From positions 1 to 15,169 of the forward strand of contig JASLIH010000445.1 in the NCBI GenBank assembly GCA_030152105.1: a DNA stretch of 15,169 bases. Direction: 5' to 3'. The stretch is from Actinomycetes bacterium (GTDB lineage Bacteria > Actinomycetota > CALGFH01). Under the pieces are notes generated by a model. It was given only the letters and a program-made list of their open reading frames with translations. It did no database searches and was not told where the DNA came from. Shown here piece by piece: positions 6,952-14,176 of the stretch. Positions within the stretch are counted from its first letter, which is position 1. Each line of letters begins with the position of its first letter. Both the position numbers and the translations under genes were made by a program.

Positions 6952-7419
6952 TCAGGATCGCGCCGGCGTGAGCAGGATGTCGAAGCGGCCGCTGGCCCTG
7001 CCCTCGGGGTGGTAGCGGTTGCTGGCCAGCGGCTCGAACCCCTCGGCGGAGACGAGCATGTGGATGTGCTCGGGCGGGTCGCTCTGGAACCGGTAGCCGC
7101 CGTCGGCGCCGGTGAGCACGGTCGCCCGCTGGGCGTCGGGATGGCCCTGGCCGGCGATCTCGGGCCACAGCTCGACCCGGGCCCCGGCGACCGGCGCGCA
7201 GTCGCGGCGGGAGCGGACCGTGCCGGTGAGCACGTGCCCGTTGCCGACCACGGCCCGCACCGGCGCCCCCGGCCGGTAGGACGGGCTCAGGGTGTCGGGC
7301 TCCTCGTACCCGGCCGCGCAGGCCACGGCGGCGGCCGCCGGGGCGGGGGCCGGTGGGGCCTCCCGGTCGCAGCCGGCCGCCAGGACGGCCGCGAGCAGCA
7401 GCACGAGGAGCGGGCGCAC
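6952..7419 (-). CDS. Lipoprotein with intradiol-dioxygenase-like beta-sandwich domain
   Basis: A 155-residue exported lipoprotein: signal peptide with lipobox LAAGC (Cys17 to be lipidated), then an Ala/Pro linker and a domain with GTVRSRRDCAPVAGARVELW (66-85), TVLTGADGGYRF (100-111), EHIHMLVSAEGFEPL (117-131) and a closing FDILLTP. This is the pattern of the intradiol ring-cleavage dioxygenase C-terminal fold. The HxH iron pair (His118, His120) is kept, but the region of the first Tyr ligand has His93 and the loop that carries the second Tyr seems deleted. Activity on aromatics is therefore doubtful; it may be a binding or degenerate member. Start GTG at 7419 has no clear ribosome-binding site. 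43 bases before the J-domain gene on the same strand. Confidence 0.75.
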   Translation of the reverse strand: MRPLLVLLLAAVLAAGCDREAPPAPAPAAAAVACAAGYEEPDTLSPSYRPGAPVRAVVGNGHVLTGTVRSRRDCAPVAGARVELWPEIAGQGHPDAQRATVLTGADGGYRFQSDPPEHIHMLVSAEGFEPLASNRYHPEGRASGRFDILLTPARS

Positions 7420-7463
7420 GGTCTGGGTACACCGGCGCCGGCGGTCCGGTTCCCCCGAGCGGG

Positions 7464-7469
7464 TAGGCT
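7464..7469 (+). promoter_or_regulatory. Possible -10 element of the aminotransferase gene
   Basis: TAGGCT fits TANNNT and lies 34 bases before the GTG at 7504 in the 84-base divergent gap. A perfect AGCTT-C-AAGCT dyad follows at 7473-7483, near where transcription would begin. No -35 is recognisable. Confidence 0.25.
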
Positions 7470-7503
7470 TCCAGCTTCAAGCTCTGCCAGATGGGGGTTG
7501 CCC

Positions 7504-8679
7504 GTGGAGTTCCGCCGGATCACGAACCTGCCGCCGTACGTCTTCACCATCATCGACGGGCTCAAGGTGGCGGCCAGGCGGGCCGGCGAGGACGTGATCG
7601 ACCTCGGCTTCGGCAACCCCGACCTGCCCTCGCCGCCCACGGCCGTCGACAAGCTGTGCGAGGCGGTCCGCAACCCCCGCAACCACCGCTACTCGGCCAG
7701 CCGGGGCATCCCCAAGCTGCGCCAGGCCGTGGCCGACCTGTACCAGCGCCGGTTCGGGGTGACGCTCGACCCCGAGACCGAGGCGATCACCACCATCGGG
7801 GCCAAGGAGGGCTTCTCCCACCTGATGTGGGTCCTGCTCCAGCCGGGCGACGCCGCCCTGGTGCCGTCGCCGTCGTACCCGATCCACATCTGGGGGCCCC
7901 TGTTCGCCGGGGCCGACGTCCGCGAGATCCCGGTCGGCACCGGCGAGGACTTCTTCGAGAACGTGCAGCAGTCCTACCGCTTCTCCTGGCCCAGGCCCCG
8001 GGTGATCGTGCTCTCGTTCCCCCACAACCCCACCACCACCTGCGTCGACCTGGCCTTCATGCAGCGGATGGTCGACTTCGCCCGCGAGAACGAGGTCCTG
8101 CTGGTCCACGACAACGCCTACGCCGAGCTCGGCTTCGACGGCTTCCGGCCGCCCTCGATCCTCCAGGCCGACGGGGCCAAGGACTGCGCGGTCGAGCTGT
8201 ACTCGATGACCAAGGCCTTCTCCATGGCCGGCTGGCGCATGGCCTATCTGGTCGGCAAGCCCGAGGTGGTGCAGGCGCTGGCCAAGCTCAAGTCCTACCT
8301 CGACTACGGCGCCTTCCAGCCGATCCAGATCGCGGCCACCGTGACCCTCAACGAGGACCCGGGCCACCCCCAGCGGGCCCAGGCCATCTACCAGTCGCGC
8401 CGCGACGCCCTCTGCGACGGGCTGGCCCGGATCGGCTGGGAGGTCGAGCCGCCAAGGGGGACCATGTTCGTCTGGGCCCCGATCCCCGAGCCCTACCGGG
8501 ACCTCGGCTCGGTCGAGTTCGCCTCCATGCTGGTCAGGGAGGCCAAGGTGGCCACCTCGCCGGGTATCGGCTTCGGCCCGGGCGGCGACGGCCACGTGCG
8601 CTTCGCCCTGATCGAGAACGAGCAGCGCATCGGCCAGGGCGTCCGCAACCTGCGCCGGGCTCTGACCAAGCTCGGCTGA
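7504..8679 (+). CDS. PLP-dependent aminotransferase, alanine transaminase AlaC-like
   Basis: A fold-type I class I/II aminotransferase of 391 residues, cytoplasmic. The N-terminus (FRRITNLPPYVFTIID, DLGFGNPDLPSPP, NHRYSASRGIPKLRQAV) follows the AlaC/YfdZ and LL-diaminopimelate aminotransferase subgroup. Active-site residues: Asn175 (SFPHNPTT), Asp203 and Tyr206 (HDNAYAELGF), Schiff-base Lys237 (YSMTKAFSMAGWR) and the carboxylate-binding Arg366 (HVRFALIEN). Probable reaction: transfer of an amino group between an amino acid, likely alanine, and 2-oxoglutarate. The exact substrate is inferred. Start GTG at 7504 has GGGGG (7493-7497) six bases upstream; the ATG at 7491 is out of frame. It is convergent with the Lrp regulator with only seven bases between stops, so Lrp may control amino acid metabolism on both sides. 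Confidence 0.9.
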   Translation: MEFRRITNLPPYVFTIIDGLKVAARRAGEDVIDLGFGNPDLPSPPTAVDKLCEAVRNPRNHRYSASRGIPKLRQAVADLYQRRFGVTLDPETEAITTIGAKEGFSHLMWVLLQPGDAALVPSPSYPIHIWGPLFAGADVREIPVGTGEDFFENVQQSYRFSWPRPRVIVLSFPHNPTTTCVDLAFMQRMVDFARENEVLLVHDNAYAELGFDGFRPPSILQADGAKDCAVELYSMTKAFSMAGWRMAYLVGKPEVVQALAKLKSYLDYGAFQPIQIAATVTLNEDPGHPQRAQAIYQSRRDALCDGLARIGWEVEPPRGTMFVWAPIPEPYRDLGSVEFASMLVREAKVATSPGIGFGPGGDGHVRFALIENEQRIGQGVRNLRRALTKLG

Positions 8680-8686
8680 GCGTCCC

Positions 8687-9151
8687 TCAGGGGATCTCCC
8701 ACTCGTAGGAGAACTTGGCCACCTTGAGGATCAGGCTGGTCTCGGCCCCGGTCACCCCCTTGAGCGCCCCCAGCTTGCGGGAGACGAACTCCAGCAGGTG
8801 CTCGTGGTCGTTGAAGAACGCCTCGACAATGATGTCGTAGCGCCCGGTCGCGACCCCCACGTACCGCACCTCCGGGTAGGCGACCAGCCGCTCCGACACC
8901 GCCTGCAGGCCGGGCAGCTGCACCGAGATCCCGATGATGGCCGACAGCGTCATCCCCACCGCCCGCGGTGTCGGCACGGCCACCACGTTGACCAGCTCCT
9001 CGTCGATCAGCCGGGCGATCCGCTTGCGGATGGTCGTCTCGGTCACGTCCAGCGCCCTGGCGATATCGGTGTTGCTGGTCCGCCCGTCCCGCTGCAGCAA
9101 CCGGATGATCTCCCGATCCACCTCATCCACCGGGCCCCTGCTCCGCTGCAT
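8687..9151 (-). CDS. Lrp/AsnC-family transcriptional regulator
   Basis: A 154-residue DNA-binding regulator: AsnC-type helix-turn-helix at 8-58 (VDEVDREIIRLLQRDGRTSN, then DIARALDVTETTIRKRIARL) and a RAM ligand-binding domain at about 66-145, including PEVRYVGVATGRYDIIVEAF and a closing TSLILKVAKFSYEW. Lrp/AsnC proteins form octamers or dimers, sense amino acids and regulate neighbouring transport and metabolism genes. The open frame extends to 9250, but the ATG at 9151 was chosen because GGAG (complement of 9157-9160) is five bases upstream and the family starts just before the helix-turn-helix. It is divergent from the permease operon across a 156-base gap with repeated TTGA/TCAA sites; control of that operon and of itself is the obvious inference. 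Confidence 0.92.
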   Translation of the reverse strand: MQRSRGPVDEVDREIIRLLQRDGRTSNTDIARALDVTETTIRKRIARLIDEELVNVVAVPTPRAVGMTLSAIIGISVQLPGLQAVSERLVAYPEVRYVGVATGRYDIIVEAFFNDHEHLLEFVSRKLGALKGVTGAETSLILKVAKFSYEWEIP

Positions 9152-9243
9152 GTTCGCTCCAGACCTTCGCCGACCGTCGGTTCGATATTCAACCACTTGA
9201 CCGGTTCCTAGATCGCTTTTCGACCTTGAGCGATCAACCCGCG

Positions 9244-9249
9244 TTGACA
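9244..9249 (+). promoter_or_regulatory. Candidate -35 element of the permease operon
   Basis: TTGACA is a perfect sigma-70-type -35 hexamer, 59 bases upstream of the permease GTG. A -10 is less clear: GATAAG at 9265-9270 (15-base spacer) or TAAGCC at 9267-9272 (17-base spacer). The -35 overlaps one of the TTGA/TCAA dyads (9244-9254), so a regulator bound there would block or reposition RNA polymerase. Confidence 0.45.
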
Positions 9250-9293
9250 TTCAAACCACAGCTTGATAAGCCGACCACGGCAAACGTTGTCCG

Positions 9294-9300
9294 AGGAGGT
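9294..9300 (+). promoter_or_regulatory. Ribosome-binding site of the permease gene
   Basis: AGGAGGT seven bases before the GTG at 9308. It decides that start over the more upstream in-frame codons near 9263. Confidence 0.8.
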
Positions 9301-9307
9301 AGGGACG

Positions 9308-10936
9308 GTGGCGCAACAGGCCGATCTGGCCGGCCGCGGGGTCTTCTCCAGGCCGGCGTCGGGGCTGATCCGGGTGGCGGGGTCGGCGGACGTCTTCATC
9401 TACAACGTCGGGCTGGTCTCGGTGGGGATCGCCATCGCCCTCAACCAGTACTACGGCCCCAGCCTGTACCCGGGCGCCGGCGTCTGGCTCTCGACCCTGC
9501 TGGCGGCCGCGGGCATGCTGGCCATCGCGGCCACCTTCTACTTCTGGTCGGTGATCTTCCCGCGCTCGGGCGGCGTCTACGTGTCGCTGTCGCGCGGCCT
9601 GAGCCCCGGCTTCGCCTTTGTCGGCTCGCTGGTCGAGACCGTCATCCTGCTCTACTACGCCGCCTTCGCGGCGTCGCTGATCGTCAAGGTCGGCCTGTCG
9701 TCGTTCCTGGCCACCGTCGGGGTGGTGGCCGGCAACCGCACCCTGCTCGACTGGGCCGCCTCCACCGCCGAGCCGAGCGGGGTGTTCTGGATCGGCACGG
9801 CCTCGCTGGTGCTGGCCGGGCTGCTGCTGGCCACCGGCACCCGGCGCTACTTCTCGGTCCAGAAGGTGCTGTTCGTCCTGGCCGTGGCGGGCACGTTTGT
9901 GCTGGTCGCGGTGCTGCTGCTGGGCAGCCGGGCCACCTTCAAGGCCAACCTCACCGAGCTGACCGGGCTCGACTACGCCGGCGTGATCGCCACCGCCAAG
10001 CAGAACGGCTACCAGACCGGCAGCTTCAACCTCGGGACCTCCATCCAGTTCCTGGTCTTCCCGCTGCTGCCCCTGCTCGGGGCCGTGCAGTCGATCGGGC
10101 TGGGCGGCGAGGTCAAGCGGGTCCGCCGCTCCCAGCTGTTCGGCATGCTGGGCGCGGTCGTCGCCACCGGGGTCGTGATCGCCCTGTTCGACGGGCTGGC
10201 CGCCAAGGCGTTCGGCTACGAGTTCCAGGGCGCGATCGGCTTCAACTCGATCTCCGGGATCGCCGACGGCTCCACCGAGGCCTCGGTCGGGGCCTCGCCC
10301 TGGTTCACCGTGCTGGCCGGGATCCTGACCAGCAACGTCTTCCTGGCCACGGTGATCATGGCCACCTTCGTGGCCTGGATCTGGTTCTGGGTGCCGGCCG
10401 AGCTGGCCTACACCACCCGGACGATGATCGCCTGGTCCTTCGACCGGCTGGCCCCCGACCGGCTCGGCTACGTCAGCCAGCGGTTCCACACCCCGGTGGT
10501 GGCCATCGGCCTGTCGACCGCCGGGTCGGTCGTGTTCATGTGGCTGATCGCCTACCGCAACATCGCCTTCCTCAGCCTGATCGAGGCCCTGGTGGTGGTC
10601 TGGGGAGCGGCCATGGTGGCGGCGATCCTGTTCCCCCGGACCCGGCGGGAGCTGTTCCAGGCCTCCCCGGTGGCCGGCTCCCGGATCGGCGGGGTCCCGG
10701 TGATGGTGGTGACGGCGGTCCTTTCGCTGGCCTTCTTCGCCCTGGTGCTGTTCCTGCTCTGGAACGACCCCATCGCCGCCGGCCCGATGTTCACCCTCGG
10801 CAGCGTGTCGCGGGAGTTCTGGATGGTGCTCGGCATCGTGGTCTTCGGGGTGGCCTGGTTCCTGGGCACCCGGCTGTACCGGCGCCGGCAGGGGATCGAC
10901 GTCGACCTCGCCTTCCGGCAGATCCCGATCGAGTGA
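9308..10936 (+). CDS. APC-superfamily amino acid permease
   Basis: A 542-residue integral membrane transporter with about twelve to fourteen hydrophobic segments. Its first half carries ADVFIYNVGLVSVGIAIAL (27-45, helix 1) and the motif FPRSGGVYVSLSRGLSPGFA (84-103), the PRSGGxY signature of amino acid/polyamine/organocation (APC) permeases. A conserved helix 10 region reads VWGAAMVAAILFPRTRRELF. Expected to import an amino acid, polyamine or related amine by cation coupling; the substrate is unknown. GTG at 9308 follows an ideal AGGAGGT. First gene of the operon: its TGA overlaps the next ATG (TGATG at 10934-10938). Probably controlled by the divergent Lrp-like protein. Confidence 0.9.
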   Translation: MAQQADLAGRGVFSRPASGLIRVAGSADVFIYNVGLVSVGIAIALNQYYGPSLYPGAGVWLSTLLAAAGMLAIAATFYFWSVIFPRSGGVYVSLSRGLSPGFAFVGSLVETVILLYYAAFAASLIVKVGLSSFLATVGVVAGNRTLLDWAASTAEPSGVFWIGTASLVLAGLLLATGTRRYFSVQKVLFVLAVAGTFVLVAVLLLGSRATFKANLTELTGLDYAGVIATAKQNGYQTGSFNLGTSIQFLVFPLLPLLGAVQSIGLGGEVKRVRRSQLFGMLGAVVATGVVIALFDGLAAKAFGYEFQGAIGFNSISGIADGSTEASVGASPWFTVLAGILTSNVFLATVIMATFVAWIWFWVPAELAYTTRTMIAWSFDRLAPDRLGYVSQRFHTPVVAIGLSTAGSVVFMWLIAYRNIAFLSLIEALVVVWGAAMVAAILFPRTRRELFQASPVAGSRIGGVPVMVVTAVLSLAFFALVLFLLWNDPIAAGPMFTLGSVSREFWMVLGIVVFGVAWFLGTRLYRRRQGIDVDLAFRQIPIE

Positions 10937-11721
10937 TGGCCGGGCAGGCGCCCCGACCAGCCTGGGCGGCGGTCCACGAGGCGGCCGTCGCCCTGGTGGA
11001 GGTGGCCGGGTCCCGCGGGCACCTGCTCCGGCTGGTCGGCTCCACCGGCATCCGGCTGCACTGCCAGCCGGCCGCGGCCGCCCTGGACCGGCTCGGCCGC
11101 CCGGCCAAGGACATCGACGTCGTCTGCCGCCACGAGGACCGCAAGGGGCTGCGGCGGCTGCTGGAGGAGCACGGCTGGGAGATCGACCGCGACCTGCTGG
11201 TGGCCATGGAGGGCCGCCGCTTCTCCTTCCGCCACGCGGCCAGCGGCCTGGAGCTGGACGTGTTCGTGGACCGGCTGGAGTTCTGCCACACGATCGAGCT
11301 GCGCGACCGCCTGGGCGCCCGCGAGCTGACCGTGCCGGTCGAGGACCTCCTGCTCCAGAAGCTCCAGATCATCCGCCAGACGGTGACCGACCGGATGGAC
11401 GCGGCCGCCCTCCTGGCCACCCACCCGGTCGCGCCCGGCCCGGGCGCCGGCGGGCCGGCCGGCGAGGCGATCGACGCCGGCTACGTCGCCGGGCTGCTGG
11501 CCCGCGACTGGGGCTTCCACCACACCGCCACCGCCAACCTGGCCGGCCTGCGGGACAGCCCGGCGACCAACGGCACCGGCGCGGTCGTCGCCGCCCGGAT
11601 CGACGCCCTGCTGGCCGCGATCCGGGACGCGCCCAAGTCGGTCCGCTGGCGGACCAGGGCCAGGGTGGGGGAGCGGATGCAGTGGTGGCAGGACGTCGAC
11701 GACCGCGAGGCGGTGTACTGA
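10936..11721 (+). CDS. Nucleotidyltransferase-fold protein (AbiEii/MNT-like)
   Basis: A 261-residue cytoplasmic protein. Residues 25-145 have the DNA polymerase-beta-like nucleotidyltransferase signature: LRLVGSTGIRL (Gly35-Ser36), then the acidic pair Asp59-x-Asp61 (AKDIDVVCRH) and a third Asp at 108 (LELDVFVD), followed by VPVEDLLLQKLQII typical of AbiEii/MNT-type proteins. The C-terminal part (about 150-261) contains a helical, Ala-rich region ending ...RVGERMQWWQDVDD. Expected chemistry is transfer of a nucleotide to a protein or RNA hydroxyl; the target is not known. It begins inside the permease stop (TGATG), so it is translationally coupled, and the metallophosphoesterase gene follows after one base. 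No HEPN or AbiEi partner is adjacent, which argues against a toxin-antitoxin role. Confidence 0.75.
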   Translation: MAGQAPRPAWAAVHEAAVALVEVAGSRGHLLRLVGSTGIRLHCQPAAAALDRLGRPAKDIDVVCRHEDRKGLRRLLEEHGWEIDRDLLVAMEGRRFSFRHAASGLELDVFVDRLEFCHTIELRDRLGARELTVPVEDLLLQKLQIIRQTVTDRMDAAALLATHPVAPGPGAGGPAGEAIDAGYVAGLLARDWGFHHTATANLAGLRDSPATNGTGAVVAARIDALLAAIRDAPKSVRWRTRARVGERMQWWQDVDDREAVY

Positions 11722-11722
11722 G

Positions 11723-12730
11723 GTGGCCCCGCTGCGGCGCCGCCGGGGGAACGGGCGGGGGCCGGGCGCCGGCCGGGATGCGACGACCATCTTCTTCGCC
11801 ACCGACCTGCACGGGTCCGAGACCTGCTTCAGGAAGTTCGTCGCCGCGGCCGGCTTCTACGGCGCCGACCTGCTGGTCCTGGGCGGCGACCTCACCGGCA
11901 AGCTGGTCGTCCCCCTGGTCTCCCAGCCGGACGGGCGCTACGAGGCCTGGGTCCACGGCCGGCGGCGGCTGCTGGACGCCGACGGCGCGGCCGAGCTGGA
12001 GCGCCAGGCGCGGGTGGCCGGCAGCTACACCAGGCGCATGACCCCCGAGGAGCACCAGCACCTGGAGGCCAGCCCGGACGCGGTCGAGGAGCTGTTCGCC
12101 GAGCTGATGACCGAGACGCTGCGCCGCTGGCTCCGGCACGCCAACGAGCGGCTGGCCGGCTCGGAGGTCCGCATCCTCACCGCCCCCGGCAACGACGACC
12201 CGTGGCTGGTCGACGACGTGCTCCGCGAGCACGGCGGGGAGCGGGTGGCGCTGGCCGAGGGGGAGATCGTCGAGGTCGCCCCCGGCCACGAGCTGCTCAC
12301 CACCGGATGGACCAACAAGACCCCCTGGAACACCCCGCGCGAGTACCCCGAGGAGGCCATCGCCCAGCGCCTGGACGACCTGGCCGCCGGGCTCGCCAAC
12401 CCGGCCGGGGCCCTGTTCAACGTGCACGTCCCGCCGTACGACTCGCGCCTGGACACGGCCCCCCTGCTCGGCCAGGACCTCAAGGTTCGGACCTCCATGG
12501 GCGGCGAGGTCACCGCCCCGGTGGGCTCGACCGCCGTCCGCGACGCCATCGAGCGCCACCAGCCGCTGGTCAGCCTCCACGGCCACATCCACGAGTCGGG
12601 CGGGACGGCACGGCTGGGTCGGACCCTGGCCGTCAACGCCGGGTCCGAGTACGGCGAGGGCGTGCTCCGCGGGGTGCTGGTGACCGTCGGCGGCGGCAAG
12701 GTCCTGCGCTACCAGGCGACCACGGGCTAG
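11723..12730 (+). CDS. Calcineurin-like metallophosphoesterase
   Basis: A 335-residue phosphoesterase of the calcineurin-like fold with a complete dinuclear metal site: Asp28 and His30 (FFATDLHGS), Asp56 (LGGDLTGK), Asn157 (APGNDDPW), His235 (FNVHVPPYDS), His288 and His290 (LHGHIHES). Likely hydrolyses a phosphomonoester or phosphodiester; the substrate is unknown. An insertion of about 85 mainly charged residues separates the GGD and GND motifs, longer than in minimal family members. GTG at 11723 is one base after the NTase stop (TGAG-GTG), with only a weak GAGGCGG upstream, so coupling is likely. An alternative ATG at 11778 is out of frame. Because it is paired with an NTase-fold gene, removal of a nucleotide modification is a plausible job, but that is inference. 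Confidence 0.85.
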   Translation: MAPLRRRRGNGRGPGAGRDATTIFFATDLHGSETCFRKFVAAAGFYGADLLVLGGDLTGKLVVPLVSQPDGRYEAWVHGRRRLLDADGAAELERQARVAGSYTRRMTPEEHQHLEASPDAVEELFAELMTETLRRWLRHANERLAGSEVRILTAPGNDDPWLVDDVLREHGGERVALAEGEIVEVAPGHELLTTGWTNKTPWNTPREYPEEAIAQRLDDLAAGLANPAGALFNVHVPPYDSRLDTAPLLGQDLKVRTSMGGEVTAPVGSTAVRDAIERHQPLVSLHGHIHESGGTARLGRTLAVNAGSEYGEGVLRGVLVTVGGGKVLRYQATTG

Positions 12731-12742
12731 GCACGGGCAGGC

Positions 12743-12750
12743 AAGGAGGT
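12743..12750 (+). promoter_or_regulatory. Ribosome-binding site of the glutamine synthetase-like gene
   Basis: AAGGAGGT, a full Shine-Dalgarno sequence four bases before the ATG at 12755. It suggests this gene is translated strongly and independently of the coupled upstream trio. Confidence 0.75.
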
Positions 12751-12754
12751 TCCG

Positions 12755-14134
12755 ATGACGGAGATACAGGAGGCGCGGCGGCGGCTGGAGGCGGCCGGCG
12801 TGCAGTACGTGTTCGGGGCCTACACCGACCTGAACGGCGTGCCCAAGTCCAAGTGCGTGCCCCTTGCCCATTTCGAGGACATGGCCGCCGGGTCCGAGCT
12901 GTACACGGTCGGGGCGCTTGAGGGCATGGGCAAGCTGGGGCCCAACGAGGACGAGTGCGTCAGCATCCCCGACCTGGACAGCCTCACCGTGCTGCCCTGG
13001 GACCCCCGGTACGCCCTGGCCGCGGCCGATCTGTTCTTCCACGGCCAGCCCTACAGCCACGACGCCCGCCGGGTGCTGCGCCGCCAGGTGGAGGCGGCGG
13101 CGGCCATGGGCTACGCCCCCCAGATGGGCGTCGAGCCCGAGGTGTACGTGCTGCGCCAGGTCGACGGCCGCTGGCTGCCGTTCGTCGCCTCCGACCTGGA
13201 CAACCAGCCGACCCGGGGCTACGACCTGGAGGCGACCATGCTCGCCGACCCGTTCCTCGACCCCATGGTCACCTACCTGGACGAGCTCGGCTGGGACGTG
13301 TACTCCTTCGACCACGAGGGCGGCGACGGCCAGTACGAGTTCGACTTCGGCTACACCGACGCCCTGGCCATGGCCGACCGCATGCTGGTGTTCCGGCTGC
13401 TGGCCAAGCACGTGGCCCGCACGCTCGGCTGCATCGCCACCTTCATGCCCAAGCCCTGGTCGGAGGCGTTCGGCTCCGGGGCCCACTACAACCTGAGCCT
13501 GGCCGAGGCCGGGAATGGCCGCAACCTGTTCCAGGCCGAGGGCGGCGAGCCGGGCGCCCAGGGGGTCGGCGACCGGCCCGACCGCGGCTACAGCGAGCTT
13601 GCCTACCAGTTCACCGCCGGGGTGCTGGAGCACGCCGGGGCGATCACCGCCGTGGTCTGCCCGACGGTCAACTCCTACAAGCGGATGCTGCCCCGCGGGC
13701 TGATGAACGAGATCTCCTGGGCGCCGGTGTACCGGGCCTACGGCCACAACAACCGCACCCTGATGTGCCGGCTGCCCATGAACCGCCGCTGCCTGGAGCT
13801 GCGCATCGCCGACAGCGCCTGCAACTTCTACCTGGGCGCGGCCATCACCCTGGCCGCCGGCCTGGAAGGGATCCAGCGGCGGCTCAAGGCCGGCGACCCG
13901 GTCAACGTCGACACCTACACGGTCGGCGAGGAGGAGCTCCAGGCCTCCGGGGTCCGCCGGGTCCCGGCCACCCTGGGCGAGGCGGTCGACGAGTTCGAGG
14001 CCGACCCCCTGGCCAAGGAGGTGTTCGGAGCCGAGCTGCACGCCACCTACGCCCGCGTCCGCCGTGCCGAGTGGCGGGAGTACAACACCGTCGTCGGCGA
14101 GTGGGAGCGCGAGCGCTACCTGCACCTGTGGTGA
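12755..14134 (+). CDS. GlnT-type glutamine synthetase homologue (possible gamma-glutamyl-amine ligase)
   Basis: A 459-residue member of the glutamine synthetase superfamily, which joins ammonia or an amine to the gamma-carboxyl of glutamate using ATP. The N-terminal beta-grasp has YTDLNGVPKSK (23-33). Metal and substrate residues: Glu127 and Glu129 (GVEPEVY), Glu188 and Glu195 (HEGGDGQYEF), His244 (GSGAHYNLS), NSYKRM (306-311), Asn333-Arg334, Glu348 and Arg350 (CLELRIAD). The C-terminus (ATLGEAVDEFEADPLAKEVF, REYNTVVGEWERERYL) matches GlnT and gamma-glutamylmethylamide synthetase rather than GlnA, and the adenylylated-Tyr loop of GlnA (NLYDLPPEE) is absent. Asn357-Phe-Tyr-Leu replaces the usual NPYL. 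Neighbours are an amino acid/amine permease and DUF1116, so it may act on an amine. True glutamine synthesis cannot be excluded. Confidence 0.87.
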   Translation: MTEIQEARRRLEAAGVQYVFGAYTDLNGVPKSKCVPLAHFEDMAAGSELYTVGALEGMGKLGPNEDECVSIPDLDSLTVLPWDPRYALAAADLFFHGQPYSHDARRVLRRQVEAAAAMGYAPQMGVEPEVYVLRQVDGRWLPFVASDLDNQPTRGYDLEATMLADPFLDPMVTYLDELGWDVYSFDHEGGDGQYEFDFGYTDALAMADRMLVFRLLAKHVARTLGCIATFMPKPWSEAFGSGAHYNLSLAEAGNGRNLFQAEGGEPGAQGVGDRPDRGYSELAYQFTAGVLEHAGAITAVVCPTVNSYKRMLPRGLMNEISWAPVYRAYGHNNRTLMCRLPMNRRCLELRIADSACNFYLGAAITLAAGLEGIQRRLKAGDPVNVDTYTVGEEELQASGVRRVPATLGEAVDEFEADPLAKEVFGAELHATYARVRRAEWREYNTVVGEWERERYLHLW

Positions 14135-14176
14135 ACCGGTGCAACCAGTGACGACCAGGTGATGGAGGAACCGGCC

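Larger units (their letters stand above)
9152..9307. promoter_or_regulatory. Divergent control region between lrp-like gene and permease operon
   Basis: The only clearly AT-rich gap in the window. It holds seven TTGA or TCAA half-sites in 78 bases: TCAA at 9189 and TTGA at 9197, TTGA 9226, TCAA 9234, TTGA 9244, TCAA 9251, TTGA 9263. Three pair as dyads TTGA-n4-TCAA, TTGA-n3-TCAA and the reverse TCAA-n4-TTGA. In addition GGTT-n2-ATAT-n2-AACC at 9179-9194 is an imperfect palindrome, and TAGATCGC (9209-9216) faces GCGATCAA (9230-9237) as an inverted repeat. Lrp/AsnC regulators commonly bind several such AT-centred sites near their own gene. Binding is inferred. Confidence 0.6.

Noticed and set aside
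7473..7483. AGCTT-C-AAGCT dyad as an operator
   Set aside because: Single short palindrome with a one-base centre; could be chance, no second copy or matching regulator seen. Mentioned only as context for the possible -10.
8682..8692. CCCTCAGGG as a terminator between convergent genes
   Set aside because: The stem is only three bases, overlaps the regulator's stop region and has no T-run.
10936..12730. Toxin-antitoxin interpretation of the NTase and its neighbour
   Set aside because: AbiEii-type toxins pair with an AbiEi antitoxin and MNT with HEPN; neither is adjacent, and the partner is a metallophosphoesterase inside a metabolic operon.
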